Shown one piece after another: positions 23,040 through 29,605 of a stretch of 29,605 nucleotides of DNA. This DNA is from a virus. Within the stretch, counting starts at the first letter, position 1. Each line of letters starts with the position of its first letter. The position numbers and the translations under genes were made by a program. Location of the stretch: positions 1 to 29,605 of IMG/VR virus record IMGVR_UViG_3300025131_000282; one strand, given 5' to 3'. The notes below the pieces were generated by a model. The model saw only the letters and a program-made list of their open reading frames with translations, was not told the origin of the DNA and did no database searches.

Positions 23040-23243
23040 TTATATTTTATTTATAAATTCTTGTAAACTTTCCCCACATACTGAACCATCTTCTTCAACT
23101 TGGATTAACTGAGATTGATAAGTAGAAGGATCTCTTCTCATTGTAATTATTTTTTCTTCATAAGAGAAAAAACTTCCATCAATTCTAAATCCCATTTTTT
23201 CTAATTTATTAATTGATTCATCTTGCTTGCTAATAATTTTCAT
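23040..23243 (-). CDS. First early gene, small unknown protein
   Basis: 67 residues: MKIISKQDESINKLEKMGFR, then IDGSFFSYEEKIITMRRDPS and a C-terminal segment with SVCGESLQEFINKI. A small alpha/beta fold is likely; no family recognised. It is the first gene after the 197-base regulatory gap and is closed by its own intrinsic terminator, so it may be expressed at a different level from the rest of the early operon. Such first-out genes often encode host-takeover or anti-defence factors, but nothing in this sequence proves that. Confidence 0.6.
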   Translation of the reverse strand: MKIISKQDESINKLEKMGFRIDGSFFSYEEKIITMRRDPSTYQSQLIQVEEDGSVCGESLQEFINKI

Positions 23244-23282
23244 AATTTTTATTTTTAATTAATATTCTATTTATTTATACCA

Positions 23283-23290
23283 CAAATGTA
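23283..23290 (-). promoter_or_regulatory. Candidate Bacteroidetes-type promoter -7 element
   Basis: The minus strand reads TACATTTG, an exact fit to the TAnnTTTG -7 consensus of Bacteroidetes primary sigma factors. It lies about 40 bases upstream of the ATG at 23243. I do not see a well-spaced -33 TTG; the nearest TTTTTG is about 31 bases away, too far. It would transcribe the 67-residue gene and possibly the early operon. Confidence 0.4.
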
Positions 23291-23314
23291 TGTATTATTT
23301 TTGAGGTAGCCTAA

Positions 23315-23323
23315 TTATCCACA
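23315..23323 (+). promoter_or_regulatory. DnaA box (exact consensus)
   Basis: TTATCCACA is the exact consensus DnaA box. It lies in the non-coding gap, 14 bases from a second similar site, and the window encodes a protein with a DnaA domain IV-like region. Confidence 0.6.
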
Positions 23324-23337
23324 AAAAGATTAAAAAG

Positions 23338-23346
23338 TTATTCACA
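23338..23346 (+). promoter_or_regulatory. DnaA-box-like site (one mismatch)
   Basis: TTATTCACA differs from the DnaA box consensus at one position and has the same orientation as the exact site 23 bases away (start to start, about two helical turns). Confidence 0.5.
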
Positions 23347-23365
23347 AATTAATTAAGCATGATTT

Positions 23366-23381
23366 AAGAGGTTTAACTCTT
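23366..23381. repeat. Near-palindrome in the regulatory gap
   Basis: AAGAG and CTCTT arms flank GTTTAA (16 bases in total). The short inverted arms could be an operator for a dimeric regulator or a minor hairpin. It is next to the A/T-rich tract of the candidate origin. Confidence 0.3.
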
Positions 23382-23440
23382 GTTTAATATAAGTATATTA
23401 TATTTATAAGAAAGTGTCTTAAAGCGAAGGAAAAGGGGGT

Positions 23441-24160
23441 TTACAAAGGCATCAAGAGGTTTATTGGTAGTGTTCCATTATCTAATACAACAGTACAACT
23501 AATTGCAGGTTTCTTTCCATACTTTGCGTATGCCATTGCATAGCTCTCATGATTTATTCCACAACCGGTTTGAGTTCCGAATATTCTATAATTTTGTCCT
23601 ACATAGTGTTCTGTGTAACATTGAGTATGTAAATGTCCTTGTACTGTATTCATCATATCAGCTCTACATTTGGTTCTTGCTGTTCCTCCTTCGCCGTGTA
23701 TATATTGAACTCCATCTTGAACATATCTTTCCATAAATTTCCAATTAGGAACTTCTAATACTTCTTTGTAACTCTTAATCCATTTTTTAGGAATATCAGA
23801 AGTTTGTGCTTTTCGCATAACCATCCTATCGTGGTTTCCTAAGATTACAATAGCATCACTAAAAGTTTTATACCATTTAGATATTTTCTTAATAGCTAGT
23901 TCTAATTCGTTTCCTCCACTTAATCCATCTGGATTTGTTTCGTGATAACTAGAATAATGATTGTCTATTATATCTCCAATAAAGATTACTTGATTGCAAT
24001 TGTATTTTAGATATGCGTTGTAACAAAAGTTCAAATATGCATCCAAACAGAAAGGTTCGTGTAAATCCCCAATGACAAGGACATTCCGAACCTCCTGCTT
24101 GCGCATATTCTCTAAAACATGTATTTCGTGAGGTTTCAACCTATATCGGTTGTCTCTCAT
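23441..24160 (-). CDS. Calcineurin-like metallophosphoesterase
   Basis: 239 residues. All metal-binding motifs of the superfamily are visible: VIGDLHEPF (D32, H34), FIGDIIDNHYSS (D63 region), ILGNHDRM (N109, H110), YIHGEGGT near 153-160 and VQGHLHTQ near 173-180. It is probably a soluble phosphodiesterase or nuclease; phages often carry such enzymes near replication genes. The start abuts the stop of the small holin-like gene. The substrate could be DNA ends or a nucleotide signal, and sequence alone does not decide. Confidence 0.85.
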   Translation of the reverse strand: MRDNRYRLKPHEIHVLENMRKQEVRNVLVIGDLHEPFCLDAYLNFCYNAYLKYNCNQVIFIGDIIDNHYSSYHETNPDGLSGGNELELAIKKISKWYKTFSDAIVILGNHDRMVMRKAQTSDIPKKWIKSYKEVLEVPNWKFMERYVQDGVQYIHGEGGTARTKCRADMMNTVQGHLHTQCYTEHYVGQNYRIFGTQTGCGINHESYAMAYAKYGKKPAISCTVVLDNGTLPINLLMPL

Positions 24161-24340
24161 CTACTTTTTTATATCTGCAATTCCTTGACCAATAATCAGT
24201 GTCAAAGCGGCATAAAATATTTCTTGTGCCGTGTCTGCTGATACTCCTAAATATGATACAATTGCTGGTATAACTACAGAACCAATAGCGTACCAGAACT
24301 TCTTACTGCCGAACATTTGTTTGATGAGCCAATTTTTCAT
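24161..24340 (-). CDS. Small membrane protein, possible holin
   Basis: 59 residues, MKNWLIKQMFGSKKFWYAIG then SVVIPAIVSYLGVSADTAQE and IFYAALTLIIGQGIADIKK. Two hydrophobic segments (about 15-32 and 41-54) separated by a short polar turn are predicted, with a basic start. The pattern of KKFWYAI, a hydrophobic span, and GQGIAD at the end is one I know from holin-like proteins beside lysins in Bacteroidetes phages. It lies 21 bases after the M15 peptidase gene. Confidence 0.6.
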   Translation of the reverse strand: MKNWLIKQMFGSKKFWYAIGSVVIPAIVSYLGVSADTAQEIFYAALTLIIGQGIADIKK

Positions 24341-24361
24341 TTTAATTATTTTTGATTAATA

Positions 24362-24742
24362 TTAGTAAGTCCAAATACAATTAGGTGTCTTTTTCGGACT
24401 GTTATCTACATGTATGAAGGTTGCCGCTATTCCTATTCTATTAAATCCCGCAAACAATAAAGCGTTTACAATCAACCATCTTGTTTTACTATCCTTACAA
24501 GATATATCTGCTGCATATCCATCTTGATGAGCAGACCTACCTTTGCTCGTTTTGTACCCGCGCCTACCCAAATCATCATGATATGCTTGAGTTCTAAATC
24601 CTGATGTAATACGGAAGGGTGTTTGAGATAATGAGCGAGCTTCTTGTAACGGTTTCATAAATTCATCTTTCATATTCTCTCCACTCCCTTTTAAGTCGGG
24701 AGAATCAAATTCAGAACTATTAAAGTTTTTGTATGATTTCAT
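24362..24742 (-). CDS. Endolysin, M15-type zinc peptidase
   Basis: 126 residues. The M15 (VanY/D-Ala-D-Ala carboxypeptidase-like) motifs are TPFRITSGFRT at 41-51, GRSAHQDGYAADIS at 68-81 with zinc ligands H72 and D79, and GFNRIGIAATFIHVD at 99-113 with zinc ligand H111. It would cut peptidoglycan cross-bridges. There is no signal peptide, so export needs a holin; two small membrane proteins flank it. A conserved-looking NFNSSEFDSPDLKGSGENM start is typical of small phage M15 lysins. Its ATG overlaps the TGA of the upstream membrane gene. Confidence 0.85.
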   Translation of the reverse strand: MKSYKNFNSSEFDSPDLKGSGENMKDEFMKPLQEARSLSQTPFRITSGFRTQAYHDDLGRRGYKTSKGRSAHQDGYAADISCKDSKTRWLIVNALLFAGFNRIGIAATFIHVDNSPKKTPNCIWTY

Positions 24743-24915
24743 TTTCTATTTTTACTGCAGTGTGTTCTCCACCTTGCAATAGTATAACCGATTGACAAAA
24801 CTAATAACAATAATTTTAAGACAAGCTCAAAATCAGCGAATGTTGTTATTCCTAGAACGGATGCGTTGACCGTTGTTACTTCTGCTATCTCTGTTGTTAC
24901 TCTTTTTAGTGGCAT
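24739..24915 (-). CDS. Single-span membrane protein, possible holin
   Basis: 58 residues. MPLKRVTTEIAEVTTVNASV is followed by a hydrophobic segment FELVLKLLLLVLSIGYTIAR at 29-48 and a short basic tail (WRTHCSKNRK). It overlaps the endolysin start (ATGA), the classic coupling of a holin and lysin pair. One membrane span in an otherwise small protein suits a holin or a pinholin-like protein. Confidence 0.55.
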   Translation of the reverse strand: MPLKRVTTEIAEVTTVNASVLGITTFADFELVLKLLLLVLSIGYTIARWRTHCSKNRK

Positions 24916-24975
24916 CTTTTATATATATTTTTAAAGCAACTTCATTTTTTGCTTTCGGTTTATAATTATTTTTCA

Positions 24976-25536
24976 TTAGCTAGGAGGTAAAAAATCATCT
25001 AATGTTATTTTTCCTCCTCTATATGTTACTCGTTCTGTATTTAATCCCGAATAGAACACATTTTTATCAGGATTAACATCAGCTCCAGTGTTGGTAGAGT
25101 ATTCAGGATAACTAGAATTGTTATTACAAAGATAATCCACTAACCTTTCTGTATAAAATTCAGCTGTGTTTCTAATCTCCTCTCTCAAACTATTCATATC
25201 TTGCTGACTCATACTCTCTAAATTTTCTGATGTCTTTACTCCTATTCCATTATTTGCTACTCTAACTCTTAAAAATGGTAAACACTCATAAAAGCCCCAA
25301 TGTACCAAAGCGTCCTGTATATAGTCATCTACAAGAGTTTGATATACACCAGCTAAAGAACCTGCAGTAATATCAGATTGTAATTTTTCAAATAAGTCTG
25401 TACCAAGCTTAGTTTCTATATACTTCTTCTGTGCAACTTTTAGATATGGAACTATAAACTCATTGTCTATGTTACCTCCCAAAGCCGTAGAATCTTTAAT
25501 CTTGTTCTCACTTACAAATAATACGTAATTTGCCAT
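24976..25536 (-). CDS. Head-tail connector-like protein
   Basis: 186 residues. It has LKVAQKKYIETKLGTDLFEK at 33-52, a helical middle with VYQTLVDDYIQDALVHWGFY at 64-83 and ECLPFLRVRVANNGIGVKTS at 84-103, and SMSQQDMNSLREEIRNTAEF followed by YTERLVDYLCNN. I know this pattern (helical protein, ALVHW, NNGIGVKTS) from a family found after the portal in Bacteroidetes phages (DUF6712-type), thought to act in head completion or connection. It follows the coiled-coil protein by 20 bases. Confidence 0.6.
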   Translation of the reverse strand: MANYVLFVSENKIKDSTALGGNIDNEFIVPYLKVAQKKYIETKLGTDLFEKLQSDITAGSLAGVYQTLVDDYIQDALVHWGFYECLPFLRVRVANNGIGVKTSENLESMSQQDMNSLREEIRNTAEFYTERLVDYLCNNNSSYPEYSTNTGADVNPDKNVFYSGLNTERVTYRGGKITLDDFLPPS

Positions 25537-25556
25537 TACTTAATTTTTATAATTTT

Positions 25557-26111
25557 TTATGTTCCTTTTTGTATTTCTAAATCTAACTTATCTTTAATTG
25601 CATTGTATTTAGAAATTTGACTAGACACTTTATCCATAACTCCTAATGACTTTGCAGAACTTTCAAAAGCAGATATTGCTGATTCCATTTGTCCAACTAA
25701 GCTTCTAGCATCTGATAAAACTGTTTCTGCATCTGATTCTTTTTTATTATATTTTGCAGTTAGTTTGTCTCTTTTTGCAATTTCTTTTTGCAATAAATCA
25801 TCTGCTTTTTTTATTAATTTTGTAGCATCATCTAATCTCTTTCTGTTCTCTTTTGCAACTTTATCAAAATTGTCCTGAGCAGAGTTTGTTTTTGCAAGTT
25901 GTTTTTCTGCTATTTGTTGTTGGTCGTATGAGTCAGAAAACGCATCAAGTTCTGCATTTACTGCCTTTGTTACCGCTGCTGTTTTTGATTTCGCTTTTGC
26001 AGACAAACCATCTAAAGTTTTAACATCTCTAAATTCAAATCTCTCAATTCTCTTTTCAATACTTACATGTTTCTTTCTTAGGTTCTCGTAAAATTTTTCT
26101 TTTGTTCTCAT
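25557..26111 (-). CDS. Coiled-coil protein after the portal, possible scaffold or head protein
   Basis: 184 residues, nearly all charged helix. It includes FYENLRKKHVSIEKRIERFE, LSAKAKSKTAAVTKAVNAEL, QIAEKQLAKTNSAQDNFDKV and LIKKADDLLQKEIAKRDKLT. No globular motif is visible. A long coiled coil in the head gene cluster, just after the portal, suits a scaffold or chaperone-like assembly role. The position of the capsid gene, outside the window, would help decide. Confidence 0.45.
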   Translation of the reverse strand: MRTKEKFYENLRKKHVSIEKRIERFEFRDVKTLDGLSAKAKSKTAAVTKAVNAELDAFSDSYDQQQIAEKQLAKTNSAQDNFDKVAKENRKRLDDATKLIKKADDLLQKEIAKRDKLTAKYNKKESDAETVLSDARSLVGQMESAISAFESSAKSLGVMDKVSSQISKYNAIKDKLDLEIQKGT

Positions 26112-26123
26112 AGTTTTAATTTT

Positions 26124-27989
26124 TTATCGTGGATTCTTATATCCATTATTAGGCATATTCCTTGGCGCTCGTGATACTTCTGATTGATTAGGTTCAGGAT
26201 AAAATCCATTACTACGAGCTTCAGTTGTTGTTATTATTTTAGTTGCATCTGCAATATCCTCTCCTGTTGCTTCTCCTAGTTTAAAGAAGTAGATCTCTCT
26301 ACGCCAATAATGGCCACATTGAGGACCACCTTTGTAAAGCCAGATTGAATAAGAAGTACCCCCGCCAAAGCCTGGATTATACATTTCACTATTCATACTC
26401 TTAATATGTTCCTTTCTATAAATTCTATTATTCCCTAACATATTTCTGCAAAATTGTCTTGAGTTTGGTCTTGAAATTGCAGTTGAATATCTATATCTAA
26501 CTTTATAAAGATTATGTTCTCTATCTGTTCCATCTTGTGTTTCATCTCTCTCATCTATTCCAGAATCAGAAATAATTGCAGAAGAACTTTTCTTCATTGC
26601 AAATTCTACTTTATGTAATTGATTTAACTCCCCTTCATAATCAAACTCCTCATGTTCATTTTCAACTATTTCATCTGATAATAATTTCCAATTTTCATTA
26701 GGAGTATCTTCTCCATATTTTTCAATCCATTCTAATAAAGGTTTGTTACTACTCATTTCTTTATACTCATCTTCCTCTACCGTTTCATCTGTAGCTAACG
26801 GAGGTAATCCTAATTCCTCTCTGATTTCATCTTGTGTCATTACTGCTTTCATATCCTCAACAGTAAATTGAGTTGTAATAGGTTTGTTTTGTATTATCTC
26901 AATAGGAAGGTTCATATTATTTACATCAAATATCTTTCCAAAACATCTTAAGATTCTTTCTTGATAAGGTTTAACTACTGTATTTAAGTAAATTTCAAAA
27001 GCTTGATTTAATTCATCTGCATTATTTCCTAATCCTGTATTGTTTTTAATTCCCATAAGCATAGGACTAGTAACTCTGTGTCCTGTCAGTATGTTCTGAA
27101 CCAGAAGTTCCTGTAAAGCTAAATATTGTTTGTCTGCATTACTTACAGCAATAGGAGTTATTGTAGGTATTTTAGTTTGGTCATCTGAGAAACTTAAAAT
27201 TATCTTTCCACTTGCTGATGCTCCTGTAAATTTATTTATGATACTTCTCTCTATTTCGTTTCTCTCCTGAACAGTAGGAGTTCCGTTAGCAAAACTTATG
27301 AAATAACTCCCCGAAAAACCATGCTGGATATTAGATAAATGGAACTCTGCAACTTTTTGATCTACTAACGCCCAATTACAAGACGCAGTGTAATCCGGAG
27401 TAAAATATATGTCCATATTAGGACTATAATCTCCATCATATATAATTTGACTAGGACTTGTTCTATCATTCAAATTAAAAGCAGGAACAGCTTGAGGTGG
27501 ATGTTTTCTTACATTACTCCAATCACTAGAAATATAATAAGTATCTACTACTCCTCTTTCATTTGGTTTCCCCGCTCGTAATTTTTCAACCGGTAAATGA
27601 TGTACCTCCGATATTTCAGTACGAGTTTGATTCCAAATAACATTCAAAGCAAAACCTCCCTGTAACTTATAATCAAAAGCACATTTCTTTATAACATCAT
27701 GTAAAGTTTCTTTTCCATTAGCATTATTTATGAATTGTTTTAATTTAACATAAGCCTCTGTATTCTCATTTTCTTCAACTAATAATCCTTCCCCAGCTAT
27801 CATGTCTCTTGTAGAATTTATAATTGCAGAATGAGTAGAGCTGTTGTAATAAAGGTCTATTAAAAATTGTGGGTATAAATTAGGATATTCTCCATCATTA
27901 GTTCCATATTCAATCCAGTCCTTTCCAGTAGCTTCTCTAATTGCAGGCGCTGTCTGTGTTTCAAGATTTATATTTAATATGTTTTCCAT
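26124..27989 (-). CDS. Portal protein with extra C-terminal domain
   Basis: 621 residues. The N-terminal 400 residues look like a portal: TGKDWIEYGTNDGEYPNLYP, PQFLIDLYYNSSTHSAIINS, KCAFDYKLQGGFALNVIWNQ, IEVHH-type strand TEISEVHHLPVEKLRAG, and LLVQNILTGHRVTSPMLMGI, QAFEIYLNTVVKPYQERIL. About 400-470 is acidic. The last 140 residues form a separate domain: YKVRYRYSTAISRPNSRQFC, RNMLGNNRIYRKEHIKSMNS, NPGFGGGTSYSIWLYKGGPQ and a C-x-x-x-W-R motif near the end, plus MPNNGYKNPR. I know such a C-terminal block from other head proteins in Bacteroidetes phages. Portals form the DNA gate and bind TerL. Confidence 0.75.
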   Translation of the reverse strand: MENILNINLETQTAPAIREATGKDWIEYGTNDGEYPNLYPQFLIDLYYNSSTHSAIINSTRDMIAGEGLLVEENENTEAYVKLKQFINNANGKETLHDVIKKCAFDYKLQGGFALNVIWNQTRTEISEVHHLPVEKLRAGKPNERGVVDTYYISSDWSNVRKHPPQAVPAFNLNDRTSPSQIIYDGDYSPNMDIYFTPDYTASCNWALVDQKVAEFHLSNIQHGFSGSYFISFANGTPTVQERNEIERSIINKFTGASASGKIILSFSDDQTKIPTITPIAVSNADKQYLALQELLVQNILTGHRVTSPMLMGIKNNTGLGNNADELNQAFEIYLNTVVKPYQERILRCFGKIFDVNNMNLPIEIIQNKPITTQFTVEDMKAVMTQDEIREELGLPPLATDETVEEDEYKEMSSNKPLLEWIEKYGEDTPNENWKLLSDEIVENEHEEFDYEGELNQLHKVEFAMKKSSSAIISDSGIDERDETQDGTDREHNLYKVRYRYSTAISRPNSRQFCRNMLGNNRIYRKEHIKSMNSEMYNPGFGGGTSYSIWLYKGGPQCGHYWRREIYFFKLGEATGEDIADATKIITTTEARSNGFYPEPNQSEVSRAPRNMPNNGYKNPR

Positions 27990-28702
27990 TATATAGTATC
28001 AAAGTAAGTATTAAGTGAGGTTCTATCATTAGAGCTTAAAGAATCATTACAAATTATCATCTCATAAAATTTAACATCAGCGGCAGGCTCACCAATTTGG
28101 ACTATATCCCAAGTTTCAGTAATATCTTGTGTTCCTCCTCCTGAACCTCCTACCGACTTTGAAACATTATCTATAAATAAAAATATTTGGTCATTAGCAT
28201 CTCCTCCACCGCCTGTATCTTCTCTTTCAATACCAATATTATATTTTGTTCCTGTGCTCATAGTTAATCCTAAAGCTACATCATGCCTTGATCCTCCATC
28301 TATTTTTATTCTCATTTCTGATGCTGATTGTGTTTTAAGAAAATCAGCTCCCGTAGGATTTAACAAAAAATCAGCTGTTCCAAAACTACTAACTTCAAAT
28401 CTAAAATAAACAGAAAACTTGCCTAATGTAAGTCCTGAATCAAAAGTAAGAATATCTACACTACCATCAAAATGAATTGCCCCGCTATCATATACAGGAG
28501 AACCTGCTTCATCTCCAGTAGCTGTTAAATCATTACTTCCTTTCTGGTCTGCCCAAGCTGTTACTTCATTCCCAGAATCACCACCTTTAGTAATACCAGT
28601 GTCGTATTTATACCAATGTATTAAACTAGATATGCTAGCAGGAGTCCAATCTGCTGCTCCTCCTCCTCTTTGTTTTAAACTACTGTCTAAACTTAGTTTC
28701 AT
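27989..28702 (-). CDS. LamG/concanavalin-like structural protein
   Basis: 237 residues. After SISSLIHWYKYDTGITKGGD it follows a LamG-type jelly-roll pattern: VTAWADQKGSNDLTATGDEA, GAIHFDGSVDILTFDSGLTL, FSVYFRFEVSSF, NIGIEREDTG, QIFLFIDNVSKSV, IVQIGEPAADVKFYEMIICN and LSSNDRTSLNTYFDTI. This is the fold of carbohydrate-binding domains in phage decoration and adhesin proteins. Position inside the head cluster, touching the portal start, suggests a capsid-surface protein that may bind host glycans or mucus-like polymers (inference). Confidence 0.7.
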   Translation of the reverse strand: MKLSLDSSLKQRGGGAADWTPASISSLIHWYKYDTGITKGGDSGNEVTAWADQKGSNDLTATGDEAGSPVYDSGAIHFDGSVDILTFDSGLTLGKFSVYFRFEVSSFGTADFLLNPTGADFLKTQSASEMRIKIDGGSRHDVALGLTMSTGTKYNIGIEREDTGGGGDANDQIFLFIDNVSKSVGGSGGGTQDITETWDIVQIGEPAADVKFYEMIICNDSLSSNDRTSLNTYFDTI

Positions 28703-28983
28703 TACAAAGTGTCGTTCTTATATACTAAAGCTAATCCACTCCCTAAAGTGATTGCTGTAAAATTAAGAAATAAAATAGTTCCAGCTGCATAAGTTCTAAC
28801 TAAATCAGCATCATCTCCTGTTACATTTGAACCTGTAACCATAGATGCAACTGCTGATTCAACAGGAAAGTGTACTGCATAATAACTTGTTCCTGATACT
28901 ACTGCTATTGCATCTGTATCTTCTATCATTGTTACACCACCCTTTCCTAATTGTTCTGATAATAATTCTTGTTGATTTGCCAT
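28702..28983 (-). CDS. Small head-region protein
   Basis: 93 residues, beginning MANQQELLSEQLGKGGVTMI, then beta-rich TSYYAVHFPVESAVASMVTG, ending TAITLGSGLALVYKNDTL. It looks like a small virion surface or stabilising protein: a strand rhythm, little charge and a G-rich turn near the end. It overlaps the LamG gene start by one base (TAATG) and begins seven bases after the preceding gene. Role inferred from position only. Confidence 0.5.
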   Translation of the reverse strand: MANQQELLSEQLGKGGVTMIEDTDAIAVVSGTSYYAVHFPVESAVASMVTGSNVTGDDADLVRTYAAGTILFLNFTAITLGSGLALVYKNDTL

Positions 28984-28989
28984 AATTTT

Positions 28990-29463
28990 TTAGTTTGAAT
29001 ATAAATAATTTGTTGTTGATTCTGTATGTTCTGTATATTGTATCTGTTCTGAACCTGATGTTTCTGTTACATATAGTTTCCCCTCATGAACCTTTCCTTG
29101 TACTACTCCGTTATCCCCATCCACATTTAATACTTCTGTTTCTGTTGATGGCGCTGTGTCTGCTGATAAAGCTACTGTTCCTATCCAAGAAACTTCGTAA
29201 ACTTCATAACTCCAATATCCATAAGGTTTGAAATTTACTTTACTTGTAAAAAGATCTTCTGTTAAGTGATGTACAAAATCATTTCTTACATATCTATCAT
29301 TTGGAGTATATACCTTGCCGTATCCATATTTTATAGTTTTAGTCATATCGTTAGTAAATTTAAACAGCCATCTCAATTTAGCATCTACAACAGATGTATT
29401 AATTTTACTTTCTAATAAACTTAAATAACTTGTTACTGTACTTCCATAAGTTCCGTGTATCAT
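28990..29463 (-). CDS. Small structural protein of the head cluster
   Basis: 157 residues. The N-terminal half has STVTSYLSLLESKINTSVVD, LRWLFKFTNDMTKTIKYGYG and RNDFVHHLTEDLFTSKVNFK. The C-terminal half is beta-rich: TETEVLNVDGDNGVVQGKVH, EGKLYVTETSGSEQIQYTEH. I have seen a similar NGVVQG-x-x-x-GK-x-YV...QYT-x-H block in proteins of other Bacteroidetes phages. It may be a head completion or connector protein. It starts 21 bases after a gene whose end is at the window edge. Confidence 0.5.
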   Translation of the reverse strand: MIHGTYGSTVTSYLSLLESKINTSVVDAKLRWLFKFTNDMTKTIKYGYGKVYTPNDRYVRNDFVHHLTEDLFTSKVNFKPYGYWSYEVYEVSWIGTVALSADTAPSTETEVLNVDGDNGVVQGKVHEGKLYVTETSGSEQIQYTEHTESTTNYLYSN

Positions 29464-29484
29464 ACTATATAAAGGAATTTAGAC

Positions 29485-29605
29485 TTAATTATTTGTATTG
29501 TCTAATTGTCCATTTATTTTATCAGTAGGTTTTGATTTTCTAGGTTTACTTTCAGAGCCTTCAAAATACTTTTCTAATCCCATGGGCTTTGCGTCTTTAG
29601 GATTT
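29485..29605 (-). CDS. C-terminal end of a head-region gene (cut by window edge)
   Basis: Thirty-nine codons and a stop (TAA at 29485-29487) remain. The visible end is GLEKYFEGSESKPRKSKPTD followed by KINGQLDNTNN: polar, Lys/Pro/Ser-rich and probably disordered. The frame is open to the window edge. The main body is outside the window, so no function can be given. Confidence 0.6.
   Translation of the reverse strand, partial: NPKDAKPMGLEKYFEGSESKPRKSKPTDKINGQLDNTNN

Larger units (their letters stand above)
23244..23440. other. Candidate replication origin / early regulatory region
   Basis: This 197-base gap is the only sizeable non-coding stretch between genes. It contains two DnaA-box-like 9-mers in the same orientation (23315-23323 exact, 23338-23346 one mismatch), a near-palindrome at 23366-23381, an A/T tract at about 23382-23408, and a -7-like element at 23283-23290 pointing left. 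The combination of DnaA boxes with an A/T-rich stretch is that of a replication origin or a DnaA-regulated promoter. It separates the metallophosphoesterase gene from the early genes. Confidence 0.5.

Noticed and set aside
24833-24976. A 47-codon minus-strand frame starting in a TAATG overlap after the connector-like gene
   Set aside because: The start coupling is attractive, but the second half is an out-of-frame reading of the membrane protein gene (Asn/Arg/Ser-rich low complexity). The membrane protein frame, coupled to the lysin, is the better gene.
1-29605. tRNA genes, CRISPR arrays, insertion sequences, integrase and attachment sites
   Set aside because: I looked for cloverleaf-like GC-rich blocks, regularly spaced repeats, transposase or integrase motifs and found none. 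The intergenic gaps are too short for most of them.

Overview
The window is a compact, AT-rich stretch of a tailed double-stranded DNA phage, probably siphovirus-like because it has a tape measure, a tail assembly chaperone pair and no sign of a contractile sheath. Every gene I can support is on the minus strand, so transcription runs right to left. Genes are packed with ATGA or TAATG overlaps. Start codons mostly follow A/T-rich leaders rather than Shine-Dalgarno sequences, which is typical of Bacteroidetes (Flavobacteriia). Several proteins also resemble types I know from flavobacterial phages, so a marine or aquatic flavobacterial host is the best guess. No integrase, repressor, tRNA or CRISPR array is visible. 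Both window edges cut through genes, so this is part of a larger, probably circularly permuted genome.

Layout in transcription order. (1) 29605-24976: head genes, comprising a cut-off gene tail, two small beta-rich proteins, a LamG-like protein, the portal, a coiled-coil protein and a connector-like protein. (2) 24915-23441: lysis genes (two small membrane proteins flanking an M15 peptidase) and a metallophosphoesterase. (3) 23440-23244: the only sizeable non-coding gap, with two DnaA boxes, an A/T-rich tract, a near-palindrome and a Bacteroidetes-type -7 promoter element; a candidate origin and early promoter. (4) 23243-18469: early genes, with a first small gene closed by a clear intrinsic terminator, then small unknowns, a possible ssDNA-binding protein, a DnaA domain IV-like protein, a winged-helix replication initiator, a possible helicase loader, tiny membrane proteins and a NinG-like HNH protein. 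(5) 18415-16538: a sigma-factor-like protein and small Cys-rich proteins. (6) 16489-12087: a base-modification cassette (queD, queE, folE, a QueD-like T-fold protein, a glycosyltransferase, a DpdA-type guanine transglycosylase and a ParB-like protein). (7) 12067-1: terminase subunits, a tail chaperone with a probable -1 frameshift extension, tail proteins, tape measure and the start of an XkdF-like prohead protease.

The most notable system is the cassette at 12087-16489. FolE, QueD and QueE should convert GTP to 7-carboxy-7-deazaguanine (CDG). DpdA should swap such a base for guanine in phage DNA. No queC or queF is present, so the base may remain at the CDG level, be decarboxylated (possibly by the extra T-fold protein) or be completed by the host. 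A GT-B glycosyltransferase lies inside the cassette, overlapping both neighbours, which raises the possibility of a sugar-decorated 7-deazaguanine in DNA. I know of no described precedent for that.

A second highlight is the tail chaperone: a nine-T run lies where the -1 frame is open and continues into an 82-residue extension that has no usable start codon of its own.
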